NCBI GenBank assembly: GCA_035578175.1
Contig: JAQMRL010000004.1
Coordinates: forward strand, 77,241,401 to 77,305,400
DNA: 64,000 nucleotides
Origin: Catonia carolina
Lineage: Eukaryota > Arthropoda > Insecta > Hemiptera > Achilidae
Direction: 5' to 3'
Part shown: piece by piece, positions 1 to 12,054 of the stretch
How the letters are laid out: each line of letters starts with the position of its first letter
Numbering within the stretch: position 1 is the stretch's first letter
The notes under the pieces: generated by a model
Database searches by the model: none
What the model saw: the letters and a program-made list of their open reading frames with translations, nothing else
What the model was told of the DNA's origin: nothing
Made by a program: the position numbers and the translations under genes

Positions 1-1008
1 TAGATCATTAGGGTAGAAGTTAGTTCAAATATTTACAAGATATCTGAAATAAACTGAAAAGTTAATTGGGTTACATTTTTTGGTTTGTAACCGTATGTTT
101 CAGTAGAAAAGTCATTTGATGAGCAAAGCAGGCCTTCTAAAAAATTTTCACTTCGCACCTTGCATATGCGTCTTTAATATATTCACACTGCAAGGTCTAA
201 CTGTATAAAAATCTACTGTCATATGAAGAAGGTCTAAAAGTGTTTATTTCACCAGTACTTCTTATGTTGTTTTAATGTTTTAGTCGAAAATTGCTTCATT
301 CTTGAAGAAAACAGAAGTATTATTTTAGCCGTGGAAGTAGCAGTTGAAATTTAAAAAATATTTAACAGTTTAATGTTTCATATAGGCAATATTAATTTTC
401 GCATCATTAAATAAAATAATGAAAAGAACTGCGAATAAGCGCGGAGAAATGTCAAAAATATTGCCTAGAAATTTTTCACATCGTTAACCGTTTTTAGTGT
501 GACTGATTGTCGTTAAAAGGGCACAATTTGTATTTTGCTCTTACTAGGTATTGTTCAAGTATATTGTAAATTTCAGTTTGGTAATGCCTCCGATTCTACT
601 AACGATTACTTGAAAAAAAAAACTGTAGAGACGTCGTTATTTGAATAAACTTTAATATACAATGAAAAAATCACAATGTGTTACGTTCGTATAGTAGTGT
701 TTGCATGGTAGCCGAGAAAATAATGTCTTAAATAAAACAAGCTTGTATGTGTAAACGCAATCTATTCTTGTGCTTCCTTTTTGTGAATTTTAATTTTTTA
801 TACTGTGAAAACAGTTTAAATATACTGCTGTTTCATACAAATAACCATATTCATTCCGTACTCGGAAGACCTTAACAAGTTTAAAAATGTTTTTGGTAGG
901 CGTTTTAATTCTGGAAAGTATAGCATTTCAGTAGACGTTATTGTTTAATATTCGGCCGTATCGTTAACTGGGCGGTGACAATGGGCGGATATATGTAAAA
1001 ATGTAAGT

Positions 1009-1263
1009 CGACGTCACGCGCAGGAACAGTACCGGACCAATCAGGAAGCTCGATACTGACAAATGACGTAATACTGATTGAGACGTTTTCATTGGTCGAT
1101 ATCGGATGACGTAGCGAACTATAATGAGCCTTCTGATTGGACAATATTAACCAATCAAAGTGACGCCTAAGAAGACATCTGATTGGTTAGGTTTGGAGAT
1201 TTTTTATTGGTTAAAAATACTACACTCTGATTGGTCTTATATTATATCTGCCTTTGACGTAAC
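1009..1263 (-). promoter_or_regulatory. CCAAT/CRE block, satellite A copy 1
   Basis: Seven CCAAT boxes within about 200 bp: CCAAT at 1037 and 1151; ATTGG at 1091, 1136, 1182, 1206 and 1230. TGACGT-type sites lie at 1010-1017, 1064, 1107, 1161 (TGACGC) and 1255. In the minus direction the order is three CCAAT, one ATTGG, two CCAAT, one ATTGG, with spacings 24, 24, 31, 15, 45 and 54 bp. The same arrangement occurs in family B. These are the consensus sites of NF-Y and CREB/ATF factors; binding is inferred. Confidence 0.6.
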
Positions 1264-2876
1264 ACGCGCGTTGCCGTCATTGTAGGCCGCCTTACTTGCA
1301 AGACCTAAATAATAATTTTTTTCTACTGTACATCAGTTCTATTATATTTTAGTAGTATATTTTCGGATATGTTAAAGACACAAATAGTGCGAAAGAAATA
1401 AAAATTCGTTAAGTAACGCTCCCTAATGATTATTTCTTTGTTGATTTAGGAACTGATAGTTAACTCAAAACGTATAATAAAAATATACACGTTCTGCGCC
1501 AATAGTGTAAAACTCCAATCAGCAATTCATTCCTCCTTCAAAAACGTTAGAAAAATCGTTGTGCATTGCTCTCTGTTTATTTTTGCTATAGTCAAAATTC
1601 AAGCACAAAAATTATAATAATTCTTAGAAATAAAACCGTGCGTATTGATTTACTTCGCCTATGTTATTTAAGGAAGATGTTGGTTTGAACATTAAATTTA
1701 ATAAACTCTTATCAGATTATATTTTTTGTACGATTAGTAAGATTAAATTTGTACGTTCTTTCATAACGACTTTGATAACATCCTTTCTTACAAATCTGAT
1801 TTTTCAAGTTACTTAAAATTAGTTAAATAATGAGATGTTAAATACTCGGAACAATTAATTTGAGTTTTTAGATCATTAGGGTAGAAGTTAGTTCAAATAT
1901 TTACAAGATATCTGAAATAAACTGAAAAGTTAATTGGGTTACATTTTTTGGTTTGTAACCGTATGTTTCAGTAGAAAAGTCATTTGATGAGCAAAGCAGG
2001 CCTTCTAAAAAATTTTCACTTCGCACCTTGCATATGCGTCTTTAATATATTCACACTGCAAGGTCTAACTGTATAAAAATCTACTGTCATATGAAGAAGG
2101 TCTAAAAGTGTTTATTTCACCAGTACTTCTTATGTTGTTTTAATGTTTTAGTCGAAAATTGCTTCATTCTTGAAGAAAACAGAAGTATTATTTTAGCCGT
2201 GGAAGTAGCAGTTGAAATTTAAAAAATATTTAACAGTTTAATGTTTCATATAGGCAATATTAATTTTCGCATCATTAAATAAAATAATGAAAAGAACTGC
2301 GAATAAGCGCGGAGAAATGTCAAAAATATTGCCTAGAAATTTTTCACATCGTTAACCGTTTTTAGTGTGACTGATTGTCGTTAAAAGGGCACAATTTGTA
2401 TTTTGCTCTTACTAGGTATTGTTCAAGTATATTGTAAATTTCAGTTTGGTAATGCCGACGATTCTACTGACGATTACTTGCCAAAAAAAACTGTAGAGAC
2501 GTCGTTATTAGAATAAACTTTAATATACAATGAAAAAATCACAATGTGTTACGTTCGTATAGTAGTATTTGCATGGTAGCCGAGAAAATAATGTCTTAAA
2601 TTAAACAAGCTTGTATGTGTAAACGCAATCTATTCTTGTGCTTCCTTTTTGTGAATTTTAATTTTTTATACTGTGAAAACAGTTTAAATATACTGCTGTT
2701 TCATACAAATAACCATATTCATTCCGTACTCGGAAGACCTTAACAAGTTTAAAAATGTTTTTGGTAGGCGTTTTAATTCTGGAAAGTATAGCATTTCAGT
2801 AGACGTTATTGTTTAATATTCGGCCGTATCGTTAACTGGGCGGTGACAATGGGCGGATATATGTAAAAATGTAAAT

Positions 2877-3120
2877 AGACGTCACGCGCAGGAACAGTAC
2901 CGGACCAATCAGGAAGCTCGATACTGACAAATGACGTAATACTGATTGAGACGTTTTCATTGGTCGATATCGGATGACGTAGTGAACTATAATGAGCCTT
3001 CTGATTGGAAAATATTAACCAATCAAAGTGACGCCTAAGAAGACATCTGATTGGTTAGGTTTGGAGATTTTTCATTGGTTAAAAATACTACACTCTGATT
3101 GGTCCTATATTATATCTGCC
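2877..3120 (-). promoter_or_regulatory. CCAAT/CRE block, satellite A copy 2, split by the LTR element
   Basis: Same block as at 1009-1263. The LTR element inserted between the last CCAAT box and the outer CRE, so the CRE (TTTGACGTCAC) now lies at 10175-10185. One change in this copy turns GTCGACGTCAC into AATAGACGTCAC. Confidence 0.55.
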
Positions 3121-3447
3121 TGTAACGTATAAGTAGTTTTTCTATAGTTAATTTTTTTTAAGTAGTTATTTCATTATATTTTTCCTCGAATACTTATTTC
3201 CTTTATTTTGTAGATTCTTTATTGGTAATTTCTTTCTTTTCTTTCTAATGCTTTCGACCCTATGGTTATGTTAGATTTTTCTGTTCGGTTAATATTAGGG
3301 TGGTGAATTTTATTATTTTCTTTGTAGGCAGTTTTGAATATGCTCTACCCCTCCTACCCTGCTTTGTCTGAGGTCGTCAACATCTTTGGGTGTGTACGTG
3401 CTGTTTTGGTTGTAAGCAGACATTGTATGATCTGTTGGAAGGCTGTC

Positions 3448-3464
3448 ATTGGTTGGTTTATATC
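3448..3464 (+). promoter_or_regulatory. Candidate LTR core promoter (CCAAT-type plus TATA-like)
   Basis: The 5' LTR has ATTGG at 3448-3452 followed closely by TTTATATC at 3457-3464 and a TTCAGCCCC stretch 15-20 bp downstream that could be the start site. The same arrangement recurs in the 3' LTR at 8727-8743. This is inferred from motif spacing only. Confidence 0.3.
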
Positions 3465-4280
3465 GCGTGATCCACTTCAGCCCCTTGTTTGGGGGAACTT
3501 GCTTATTAGTTAGCCCTGTTGTATTGTAGCTCTCGTCCGATGAAGAAGCACAAAGTTAATGTTTAATGCCTTCATAGGCTAAGTAAAATGTGGTATCAGT
3601 ATATTTAATATTGTCTTTATTTTGACCTAAATGTATCGTAATTGTTAATTATAATCTTCAAATGTTGTTGGCAGTAATTTTGTGCGTTATTTCACCATGA
3701 GATAGTATTTATTGGATTGCTTCCTTATTGTTACGTGTGCGCGTCACAGCGGAAATTATTGGGTGAGTTGAAATCCTTTGTTTTGAATAAGTTATATGTG
3801 TATTGTTTTTGTCTTTTATCTTGTGAAAGTAGGGAAGGATTATGATTCTGGGACACACGAATCTCGTTGTTATTTGAATTCAAAAATTGGTTTATTATTT
3901 TTTATACTGTAATGGCGTCATAAAATTGTAAAGTTTTCTGATGTCTTCTATTTTCTATAATCTAAAGTAAAGTACCTTTTGGGAAAATTATCTTTTGTTT
4001 TGTCTTGTTTTTGCTTTTGGCAAATTGTTTTGTGAACTTAAATCTTGGATATGTTTGACCTACCAAACAGAATATCCTGCTATCACTTGGGAAATTGTGC
4101 CCTTAATAATGTTCTAATAATGTAATAGACTGAGAGAGTTTTTTTTTGGTAAACTCTTGTATCATGTAAATTAGATTTGGTTTTAATCTGTAAAAAAAAG
4201 TAGAAACGAGTTTCTGGGGGGGAGACCCGTTGTGTTTTTATTTCTGTTTGTACAGAAATCTGTTTTGTTGTTTCAGAAAA

Positions 4281-4450
4281 ATGTATTCAAGAATGTATTC
4301 ACGAATGTATTCGGGAATGTATTCACAAATCCAGAAAAATGTATTCACAATTCCATTGAGATGTATTTAGTAATCCATTTGAGATGTATTAATGTATTTG
4401 GATATTCAGTGAAATGTATTCATGTTTTCAAATCAATTAAGATGTATTCA
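4281..4450 (+). repeat. ATGTATT(C) minisatellite in 5' LTR
   Basis: ATGTATT occurs at 4281, 4293, 4305, 4317, 4339, 4361, 4384, 4392, 4414 and 4442. The first four are spaced exactly 12 bp apart, and several of the later ones about 22 bp apart. The arrangement is repeated exactly in the 3' LTR. Confidence 0.85.
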
Positions 4451-4891
4451 ACTGTAATCTTGTAAAAGTATACCAAGGAATTGAATGTGAAACCGACTTG
4501 AGGATGGATTAACACGAATATATTTGCCCAATATTCCGTAGCAGTGTTTCTTATAAATGGGAAGTACAATTGAATTTATATTTAATTTTATTTTGTTTTG
4601 ATGAACACTTAAGTTTGTTAACATAAATTTATATATGGTCTTAATTATCATTTTCTATTTGCTGGATCCTGCAAAGTAGCTTCGCTTATTTGTATTATTT
4701 TTAAAAACTTACATTTCATTCAGTAAATTTTTGTCAACAACATAAAAGTTTTTATTTTTATTTTCTTTTCTCCCAAAGTGTCTATTTTTTTAAGGTGATT
4801 TTCTCATTTCTGGAAATCCTTTTCCAGAATGAAAGTTCTGGACCAATTCAGTGTTAGGTTTTCAATAGGTTATAAAAGGAAGCACGGTTCA

Positions 4892-7800
4892 GTAAATTTT
4901 TCCAATAATTATATTAATAATTTATAATTATTAATTTTATAAACAGTAAATACTCATATGTTGTGTTGTAAGAGTTTATAGGTTATGTATGTGTAGGTTT
5001 TAAAACAGTAATGTGAAAACAGTAAACAGTAAGTGAAAAAGGTATTTATAGGTTAGGTTCTCTGGTTTTATTGTTAATAATCAGTAGCGTTTGGTTTTTT
5101 TTAATATTTACCTTCTTAGATTTTACTACTTTGGGAGTTTATGTAAGTTAATGTATTTAAAATTTTGTATATGTGATTATGTGTTGACATCTTATTTTAA
5201 TGTTTCAGAAGTAAATCTAAAAACTGCTGTAATTCTCTCATTCTATTACAACTTTGAGAGCGGTGTGTCCGAGATCATTTGTCCTGTTTGTGAGTTGTGG
5301 CTGACAACTTATGGCACAGCTGTCTCTGTCAAGTTTTGGGTTTGTTACCGGAGATTGGTCAGTTATATATTTTATTATTTTGTTTATATATTTTTAAAAA
5401 TTGTGTTTGTTTGGTAAAGTGTCAGTGTTAGTTTAGAGGTTATAATCTTGGAATGTGGTCAGTTATAGAGAACGTAGATTTTTTTTTAAGGTTAGTTAGT
5501 GGTCAGTCAATGTTAGGGAATATTTTTTTTTGTGTGTAGGCTAAGCATTACTATGGATGTAATGATTTTCTTAGCAAAAGAGTTGATGGTGTTTAGCGAA
5601 AGGCTAATTTTGATTCTAAAGTAATCAAAAGTTTTTTTTGTGATGTCAAGTTAAGTGATGGTTATTCCGGAGTGTTATGGTTAATCTGGAGAGTGTGTTT
5701 GTCTGGGAAAAGTTAGGTTTTTTGAGTATCTATTCTGGCTAAGTAGATATCTCGTTCGTGTCTCTTTAGTTTATTACTCTTTCTTTAGCTAGGCGGTGTT
5801 TGAACTAGAGTTTCACATACTAGGAGTTATTGTCCGCTGACATTATCCCTTTTTAATTCTTTTGATTAGGATTAGTTCCCGAATGGGTGTCCTTTTCGTT
5901 TTTTCTTTTTATAGTAAAGTTTCCCAGATAACCTGTGATATATATATATTTGTGGTGAAGTTATGTGAAAACAACATATAGGTTATGTTGAGTTGTGTTA
6001 TGGAAGTTTTAATGTATTGTGGTGTTTTAGGCTTGGCTACCGGGGGTAGTTCAGAGCAACAGTTTAGTTACAGACGTGTAACTAGATCCTTAGAGAGGAT
6101 TGTGTGTTTTTTTTTAACTAGATTACGTTTTAGTAATGTGTGTTGTGAGATGGATTTGATTGACCGAGCCTATTCTGCGTTTGTTAATTGACTGTCTTTA
6201 ACTGTTCCATTGTTTAGCTTGAGGTGTAGGCACTGTTTTATGGTTTAGTAAAGTTGTTATCTAATTCTGTTGGTAGTTATTGGAGATTTGTTGATAAATT
6301 TGGGCCTGTTTTGGTGTGTTAGCTTTTGTTTTGATTTGCAAACTTTTAAGGTTATGTAGTAATGTTAGTGAACCAGTTATGTTTTATGTACAGTAAATTT
6401 GTTATTTTGTTGTTGATGTACAGTTTAACTAAAGGTAAAAGTTGTTTTAAAGGTGATTTTGATTAAACTGATTAGTGAAGTAGATGTTTTGAAAAATTAG
6501 CATTTTTAACTTGTATTTTGGTAACGACCCGAGATGTTTTTGTGAAAAGGTGTATTTGTTAATTCTTCTGTTGATAAAAGTGTTTTCTTGATATTTTTGA
6601 TTTGTTTAGTAAAGTTTTGGAGTCATGTTATTTTTTAATAGTATTGTAAAAGTGAGGTTAGGATTTCAATTAGTTAGTGTAATCTGCTGGTCATTTAGTT
6701 TCTCAAATTGTTGGTTAAGTACAGTATAATTTGGTTTGAAGTTAAATAGTAGTTGAGTGAAAGTCTTTTGATAAAGAGTTTTGATTCTTAGTTCATTTTC
6801 TTTTAAGGTGATTTGACTGTGTTTGGTGTGAACTGGTAAATTGTTAAAGTTATTTAATTAGTATGTTTATTTGAAAGTTGTATAGCTAGTGGTGCTTTTA
6901 ACTAGATTTAAAAAGGTTTTTCTAAATTCTAATTTGTAGTTGAAGTATTAATGGTATAGTTGTTTGTGTTGGTTCATTCAGATTTAAGTTAAGTTGCTAA
7001 AATGTTGTATTAGTGTGTTCTAAGGTAATAATTGGTCTTCGGTTTATTTTGTGTTTAAAGTTTTGAAACTGTCTTAACTTATTGGTCTTTTAAATTTTAA
7101 TTCTTGTCTTTGTTTTAACTTATTTTGAATTAATTTAAATTTTGGTTGAGTTCTGTGCTGAAAGTAGGTTAAAAGTTTTGAAATAGTATGTCGGTTTAAT
7201 TTGGTTAATCTCGCTTTAATTTGTTTAGGGCTTTAAGATTTTGTTTGTCTGTTTTCTTTCCTGTGAAGTTTTATAAATTTGTTTTCGAAATTTTCAATTG
7301 ATAATAGAATTTGAGGTTATATAAAAGGAATAGTCCTTTGTTTACATTTTAGGTTAGGGCTGATGTGTGTTGGCTAGTTGAGTTAAAGCTAATGTTAGAT
7401 GTTTGCCTAATTTCTTTTGAAAATGTTGTAATTGTTAGATCTTTGATATTAATTCTGATCTGTTTTTTTTTAAATTTAATTTGATTTCGTTTAAAGTTTT
7501 AAAAGGTTTTTTTTGTTAAAAGTTGTGTAAAAGTTTTGTTGTGTCGAATCTGGTACATTGGTTGAATTCAGTTAAATTATTGTGGTTCGATTGGAGTTAT
7601 TGTTTACCAGTGTCTGCAAAGTAGTTTGATTTGAGTTTCATGGATTTTTTTTGAGTAGTTAATGGACTTTGAGGTTATCTCGACAGACTAATTCATTGTT
7701 TGAGTTAAGTTATTTTTCTGTGCGTTGTTAATTGGTTGTGTTAGTAGTAGGTGACGAATAATTACTTGATGGATTTTCTGAATTTGTAGTGATTGAAAGT

Positions 7801-8399
7801 TTCAAATTGTTGAAATGGATTCCGAAATTTAAATTTGAATTTTTATTAGTTTCTTTGTTTCTCTTTTAAAAGTTTGCTGGTGATTATAGTTTTCTAGATT
7901 CGCATTTTTGGAGCTAGTTTTTTTTTATTTTTGATTTAAGGTAGAGTATTTTGGTAAATTGTCAAAAATATTTTGAGGTTATGTTTGTTTGTTTACATTG
8001 CTGTCATGTTTAATCTATGGTGGTTCGGTGACTTGAAAACTTGTATCGAATGGTTGCCTAGTTTGTTTTAATTATAGTAATTGTTTGTAAATTAAATTAG
8101 CGTTATTAATCTTTCTATTTGGTGTTCTGAATTTTGATTTTGTAGATTTAAATCTTTGTGAATTATCTTGCGAATTTAAATTTTTTTTTAAAAATCTTTG
8201 TTTTGGCATTGATGTTTACATCCTGTTAGTCAGTCGTGTTTTACCTGGTTATTTCTTTTCTGATACTGTTGTAAGTTGTTGAATAGTGTTGTGGTTTTGA
8301 TTGGATTCCTGTCTGCCTGTGGTGATGTTGATGTCTTATATTTTTTTTTGGTTCTAATTTTTTTTTGGCAGACTATGTCTGAGTTTTCGAGGGGGAGAT
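4892..8399 (+). other. Non-coding internal region of the LTR element
   Basis: 3508 bp between the LTRs, strikingly T- and G-rich on the plus strand with frequent GTTAG, TTTGTT and AGGTTA words. Open frames at 5091-5417 (108 codons) and 5985-6191 (68 codons) have no recognisable retroviral-type domain and unlikely composition (runs of Phe, Leu, Tyr). No protease, reverse transcriptase or integrase motifs were seen in any frame. It probably acts as spacer and packaging sequence for a parasite of an autonomous relative. Confidence 0.7.
8389..8399 (+). promoter_or_regulatory. Polypurine tract
   Basis: GAGGGGGAGAT directly abuts the TGTAACG start of the 3' LTR, the expected position and composition for the plus-strand primer of reverse transcription. 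It also fixes the element's orientation as plus. Confidence 0.8.
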
Positions 8400-10170
8400 T
8401 GTAACGTATAAGTAGTTTTTCTATAGTTAATTTTTTTTAAGTAGTTATTTCATTATATTTTTCCTCGAATACTTATTTCCTTTATTTTGTAGATTCTTTA
8501 TTGGTAATTTCTTTCTTTTCTTTCTAATGCTTTCGACCCTATGGTTATGTTAGATTTTTCTGTTCGGTTAATATTAGGGTGGTGAATTTTATTATTTTCT
8601 TTGTAGGCAGTTTTGAATATGCTCTACCCCTCCTACCCTGCTTTGTCTGAGGTCGTCAACATCTTTGGGTGTGTACGTGCTGTTTTGGTTGTAAGCAGAC
8701 ATTGTATGATCTGTTGGAAGGCTGTCATTGGTTGGTTTATATCGCGTGATCCACTTCAGCCCCTTGTTTGGGGGAACTTGCTTATTAGTTAGCCCTGTTG
8801 TATTGTAGCTCTCGTCCGATGAAGAAGCACAAAGTTAATGTTTAATGCCTTCATAGGCTAAGTAAAATGTGGTATCAGTATATTTAATATTGTCTTTATT
8901 TTGACCTAAATGTATCGTAATTGTTAATTATAATCTTCAAATGTTGTTGGCAGTAATTTTGTGCGTTATTTCACCATGAGATAGTATTTATTGGATTGCT
9001 TCCTTATTGTTACGTGTGCGCGTCACAGCGGAAATTATTGGGTGAGTTGAAATCCTTTGTTTTGAATAAGTTATATGTGTATTGTTTTTGTCTTTTATCT
9101 TGTGAAAGTAGGGAAGGATTATGATTCTGGGACACACGAATCTCGTTGTTATTTGAATTCAAAAATTGGTTTATTATTTTTTATACTGTAATGGCGTCAT
9201 AAAATTGTAAAGTTTTCTGATGTCTTCTATTTTCTATAATCTAAAGTAAAGTACCTTTTGGGAAAATTATCTTTTGTTTTGTCTTGTTTTTGCTTTTGGC
9301 AAATTGTTTTGTGAACTTAAATCTTGGATATGTTTGACCTACCAAACAGAATATCCTGCTATCACTTGGGAAATTGTGCCCTTAATAATGTTCTAATAAT
9401 GTAATAGACTGAGAGAGTTTTTTTTTGGTAAACTCTTGTATCATGTAAATTAGATTTGGTTTTAATCTGTAAAAAAAAGTAGAAACGAGTTTCTGGGGGG
9501 GAGACCCGTTGTGTTTTTATTTCTGTTTGTACAGAAATCTGTTTTGTTGTTTCAGAAAAATGTATTCAAGAATGTATTCACGAATGTATTCGGGAATGTA
9601 TTCACAAATCCAGAAAAATGTATTCACAATTCCATTGAGATGTATTTAGTAATCCATTTGAGATGTATTAATGTATTTGGATATTCAGTGAAATGTATTC
9701 ATGTTTTCAAATCAATTAAGATGTATTCAACTGTAATCTTGTAAAAGTATACCAAGGAATTGAATGTGAAACCGACTTGAGGATGGATTAACACGAATAT
9801 ATTTGCCCAATATTCCGTAGCAGTGTTTCTTATAAATGGGAAGTACAATTGAATTTATATTTAATTTTATTTTGTTTTGATGAACACTTAAGTTTGTTAA
9901 CATAAATTTATATATGGTCTTAATTATCATTTTCTATTTGCTGGATCCTGCAAAGTAGCTTCGCTTATTTGTATTATTTTTAAAAACTTACATTTCATTC
10001 AGTAAATTTTTGTCAACAACATAAAAGTTTTTATTTTTATTTTCTTTTCTCCCAAAGTGTCTATTTTTTTAAGGTGATTTTCTCATTTCTGGAAATCCTT
10101 TTCCAGAATGAAAGTTCTGGACCAATTCAGTGTTAGGTTTTCAATAGGTTATAAAAGGAAGCACGGTTCA
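8400..10170 (+). repeat. 3' LTR
   Basis: Direct copy of 3121-4891, preceded by the polypurine tract and followed by the TGCC target duplication and the rest of the satellite unit. The 77-codon open frame here and in the 5' LTR comes from the ATGTATTC repeat cluster and is not considered a gene. Confidence 0.9.
9560..9729 (+). repeat. ATGTATT(C) minisatellite in 3' LTR
   Basis: Same motif cluster as at 4281-4450, shifted by 5279 bp with the same spacing. It is included so that both copies are mapped. Confidence 0.85.
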
Positions 10171-11799
10171 TGCCTTTGACGTCACACGCGCGTTGCCGTC
10201 ATTGTAGGCCGCCTTATTTGCAAGACCTAAATAATAATTTTTTTCTACTGTACATCAGTTCTATTATATTTTAGTAGTATATTTTCGGATATTTTAAAGA
10301 CACAAATAGTGCAAAAGAAATAAAAATTCGTTAAGTAACGCTCTCTAATGATTATTTCTTTGTTGATTTAGGAACTGATAGTTAACTCAAAACGTATAAT
10401 AAAAATATACACGTTCTGCGCCAATAGTGTAAAACTCCAATCAGCAATTCATTCCTCCTTCAAAAACGTTAGAAAAATCGTTGTGCATTGCTCTCTGTTT
10501 ATTTTTGCTATAGTCAAAATTCAAGCACAAAAATTATAATAATTCTTAGAAATAAAACCGTGCGTATTGATTTACTTCGCCTATGTTATTTAAGGAAGAT
10601 GTTGGTTTGAACATTAAATTTAATAAACTCTTATCAGATTATATTTTTTGTACGATTAGTAAGATTAAATTTGTACGTTCTTTCATAACGACTTTGATAA
10701 CATCCTTTCTTACAAATCTGATTTTTCAAGTTACTTAAAATTAGTTAAATAATGAGATGTTAAATACTCGGCACAATTAATTTGAGTTTTTAGATCATTA
10801 GGGTAGAAGTTAGTTCAAATATTTACAAGATATCTGAAATAAACTGAAAAGTTAATTGGGTTACATTTTTTGGTTTGTAACCGTATGTTTCAGTAGAAAA
10901 GTCATTTGATGAGCAAAGCAGGCCTTCTAAAAAATTTTCACTTCGCACCTTGCATATGCGCCTTTAATATATTCACACTGCAAGGTCTAACTGTATAAAA
11001 ATCTACTGTCATATGAAGAAGGTCTAAAAGTGTTTATTTCACCAGTACTTCTTATGTTGTTATAATGTTTTAGTCGAAAATTGCTTCATTCTTGAAGAAA
11101 ACAGAAGTATTATTTTAGCCGTGGAAGTAGCAGTTGAAATTTAAAAAATATTTAACAGTTTAATGTTTCATATAGGCAATATTAATTTTCGCATCATTAA
11201 ATAAAATAATGAAAAGAACTGCGAATAAGCGCGGAGAAATGTCAAAAATATTGCCTAGAAATTTTTCACATCGTTAACCGTTTTTAGTGTGACTGATTGT
11301 CGTTAAAAGGGCACAATTTGTATTTTGCTCTTACTAGGTATTGTTCAAGTATATTGTAAATTTCAGTTTGGTAATGCCGACGATTCTACTGACGATTACT
11401 TGACAAAAAAAAACTTTAGAGACGTCGTTATTAGAATAAACTTTAATATACAATGAAAAAATCACAATGTGTTACGTTCGTATAGTAGTGTTTGCATGGT
11501 AGCCGAGAAAATAATGTCTTAAATTAAACAAGCTTGTATGTGTAAACGCAATCTATTCTTGTGCTTCCTTTTTGTGAATTTTAATTTTTTATACTGTGAA
11601 AACAGTTTAAATATACTGCTGTTTCATACAAATAACCATATTCATTCCGTACTCGGAAGACCTTAACAAGTTTAAAAATGTTTTTGGTAGGCGTTTTAAT
11701 TCTGGAAAGTATAGCATTTCAGTAGACGTTATTGTTTAATATTCGGCCGTATCGTTAACTGGGCGGTGACAATGGGCGGATATATGTAAAAATGTAAGT

Positions 11800-12054
11800 C
11801 GACGTCACGCGCAGGAACAGTACCGGACCAATCAGGAAGCTCGATACTGACAAATGACGTAATACTGATTGAGACGTTTTCATTGGTCGATATCGGATGA
11901 CGTAGTGAACTATAATGAGCCTTCTGATTGGACAATATTAACCAATCAAAGTGACGCCTAAGAAGACATCTGATTGGTTAGGTTTGGAGATTTTTCATTG
12001 GTTAAAAATACTACACTCTGATTGGTCCTATATTATATCTGCCTTTGACGTCAC
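11800..12054 (-). promoter_or_regulatory. CCAAT/CRE block, satellite A copy 3
   Basis: Seven CCAAT boxes and five TGACGT-type sites in the family A order. The outer site is a perfect palindromic CRE, TGACGTCA, at 12046-12053. Confidence 0.55.

Larger units (their letters stand above)
1..3120 (+). repeat. Satellite family A, left segment
   Basis: Tandem units of 1868 bp: the marker TAGATCATTAGGGTAG occurs at 1 and 1869, and the lines between match almost base for base. The second unit is broken at 3120 by the LTR element and resumes at 10171. The sequence is AT-rich apart from the CCAAT/CRE block near 1009-1263. The 68-codon minus-strand open frame at 938-1144 overlaps that block and is treated as chance. 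The array probably continues to the left of the window. Confidence 0.92.
3121..4891 (+). repeat. 5' LTR
   Basis: 1771 bp, TG...CA ends, constant offset of 5279 bp to the 3' LTR and no difference noticed between them. It contains a candidate promoter (ATTGG at 3448-3452 and TTTATATC at 3457-3464) and a cluster of ATGTATT motifs at 4281-4450. A second TATAAAAGGA lies at 4871-4880, only 11 bp from the LTR end. No tRNA-complementary primer site is evident after it at 4892. Confidence 0.9.
3121..10170 (+). mobile_element. Complete non-autonomous LTR retrotransposon (LARD-like)
   Basis: 7050-bp element inserted in satellite A. It has two 1771-bp direct LTRs (3121-4891 and 8400-10170) that start TGTAACG and end GGTTCA. 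It is flanked by a 4-bp target duplication TGCC at 3117-3120 and 10171-10174; the uninterrupted satellite reads CTGCCTTTGACG. A polypurine tract GAGGGGGAGA (8389-8398) precedes the 3' LTR. The 3.5-kb internal region has no gag or pol: its longest ATG frame is 108 codons with no recognisable domain. The 4-bp duplication and polypurine tract fit Ty3/Gypsy-type integration supplied in trans. The LTRs appear identical, which implies a recent insertion. Confidence 0.88.

Noticed and set aside
938..1144. 68-codon minus-strand frame conserved in most A monomers as a possible peptide gene
   Set aside because: It overlaps the CCAAT/CRE block. The homologous B block has a different, oppositely directed frame, so amino-acid sequence is not what is conserved.
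4892..4912. Primer-binding site after the 5' LTR
   Set aside because: GTAAATTTTTCC does not resemble any common tRNA 3' end complement, so no site is annotated.
5091..5417. 108-codon frame as a retroelement gag or env remnant
   Set aside because: No motif, hydrophobic and Phe/Tyr-rich as expected from T-rich sequence, and preserved in only one place.
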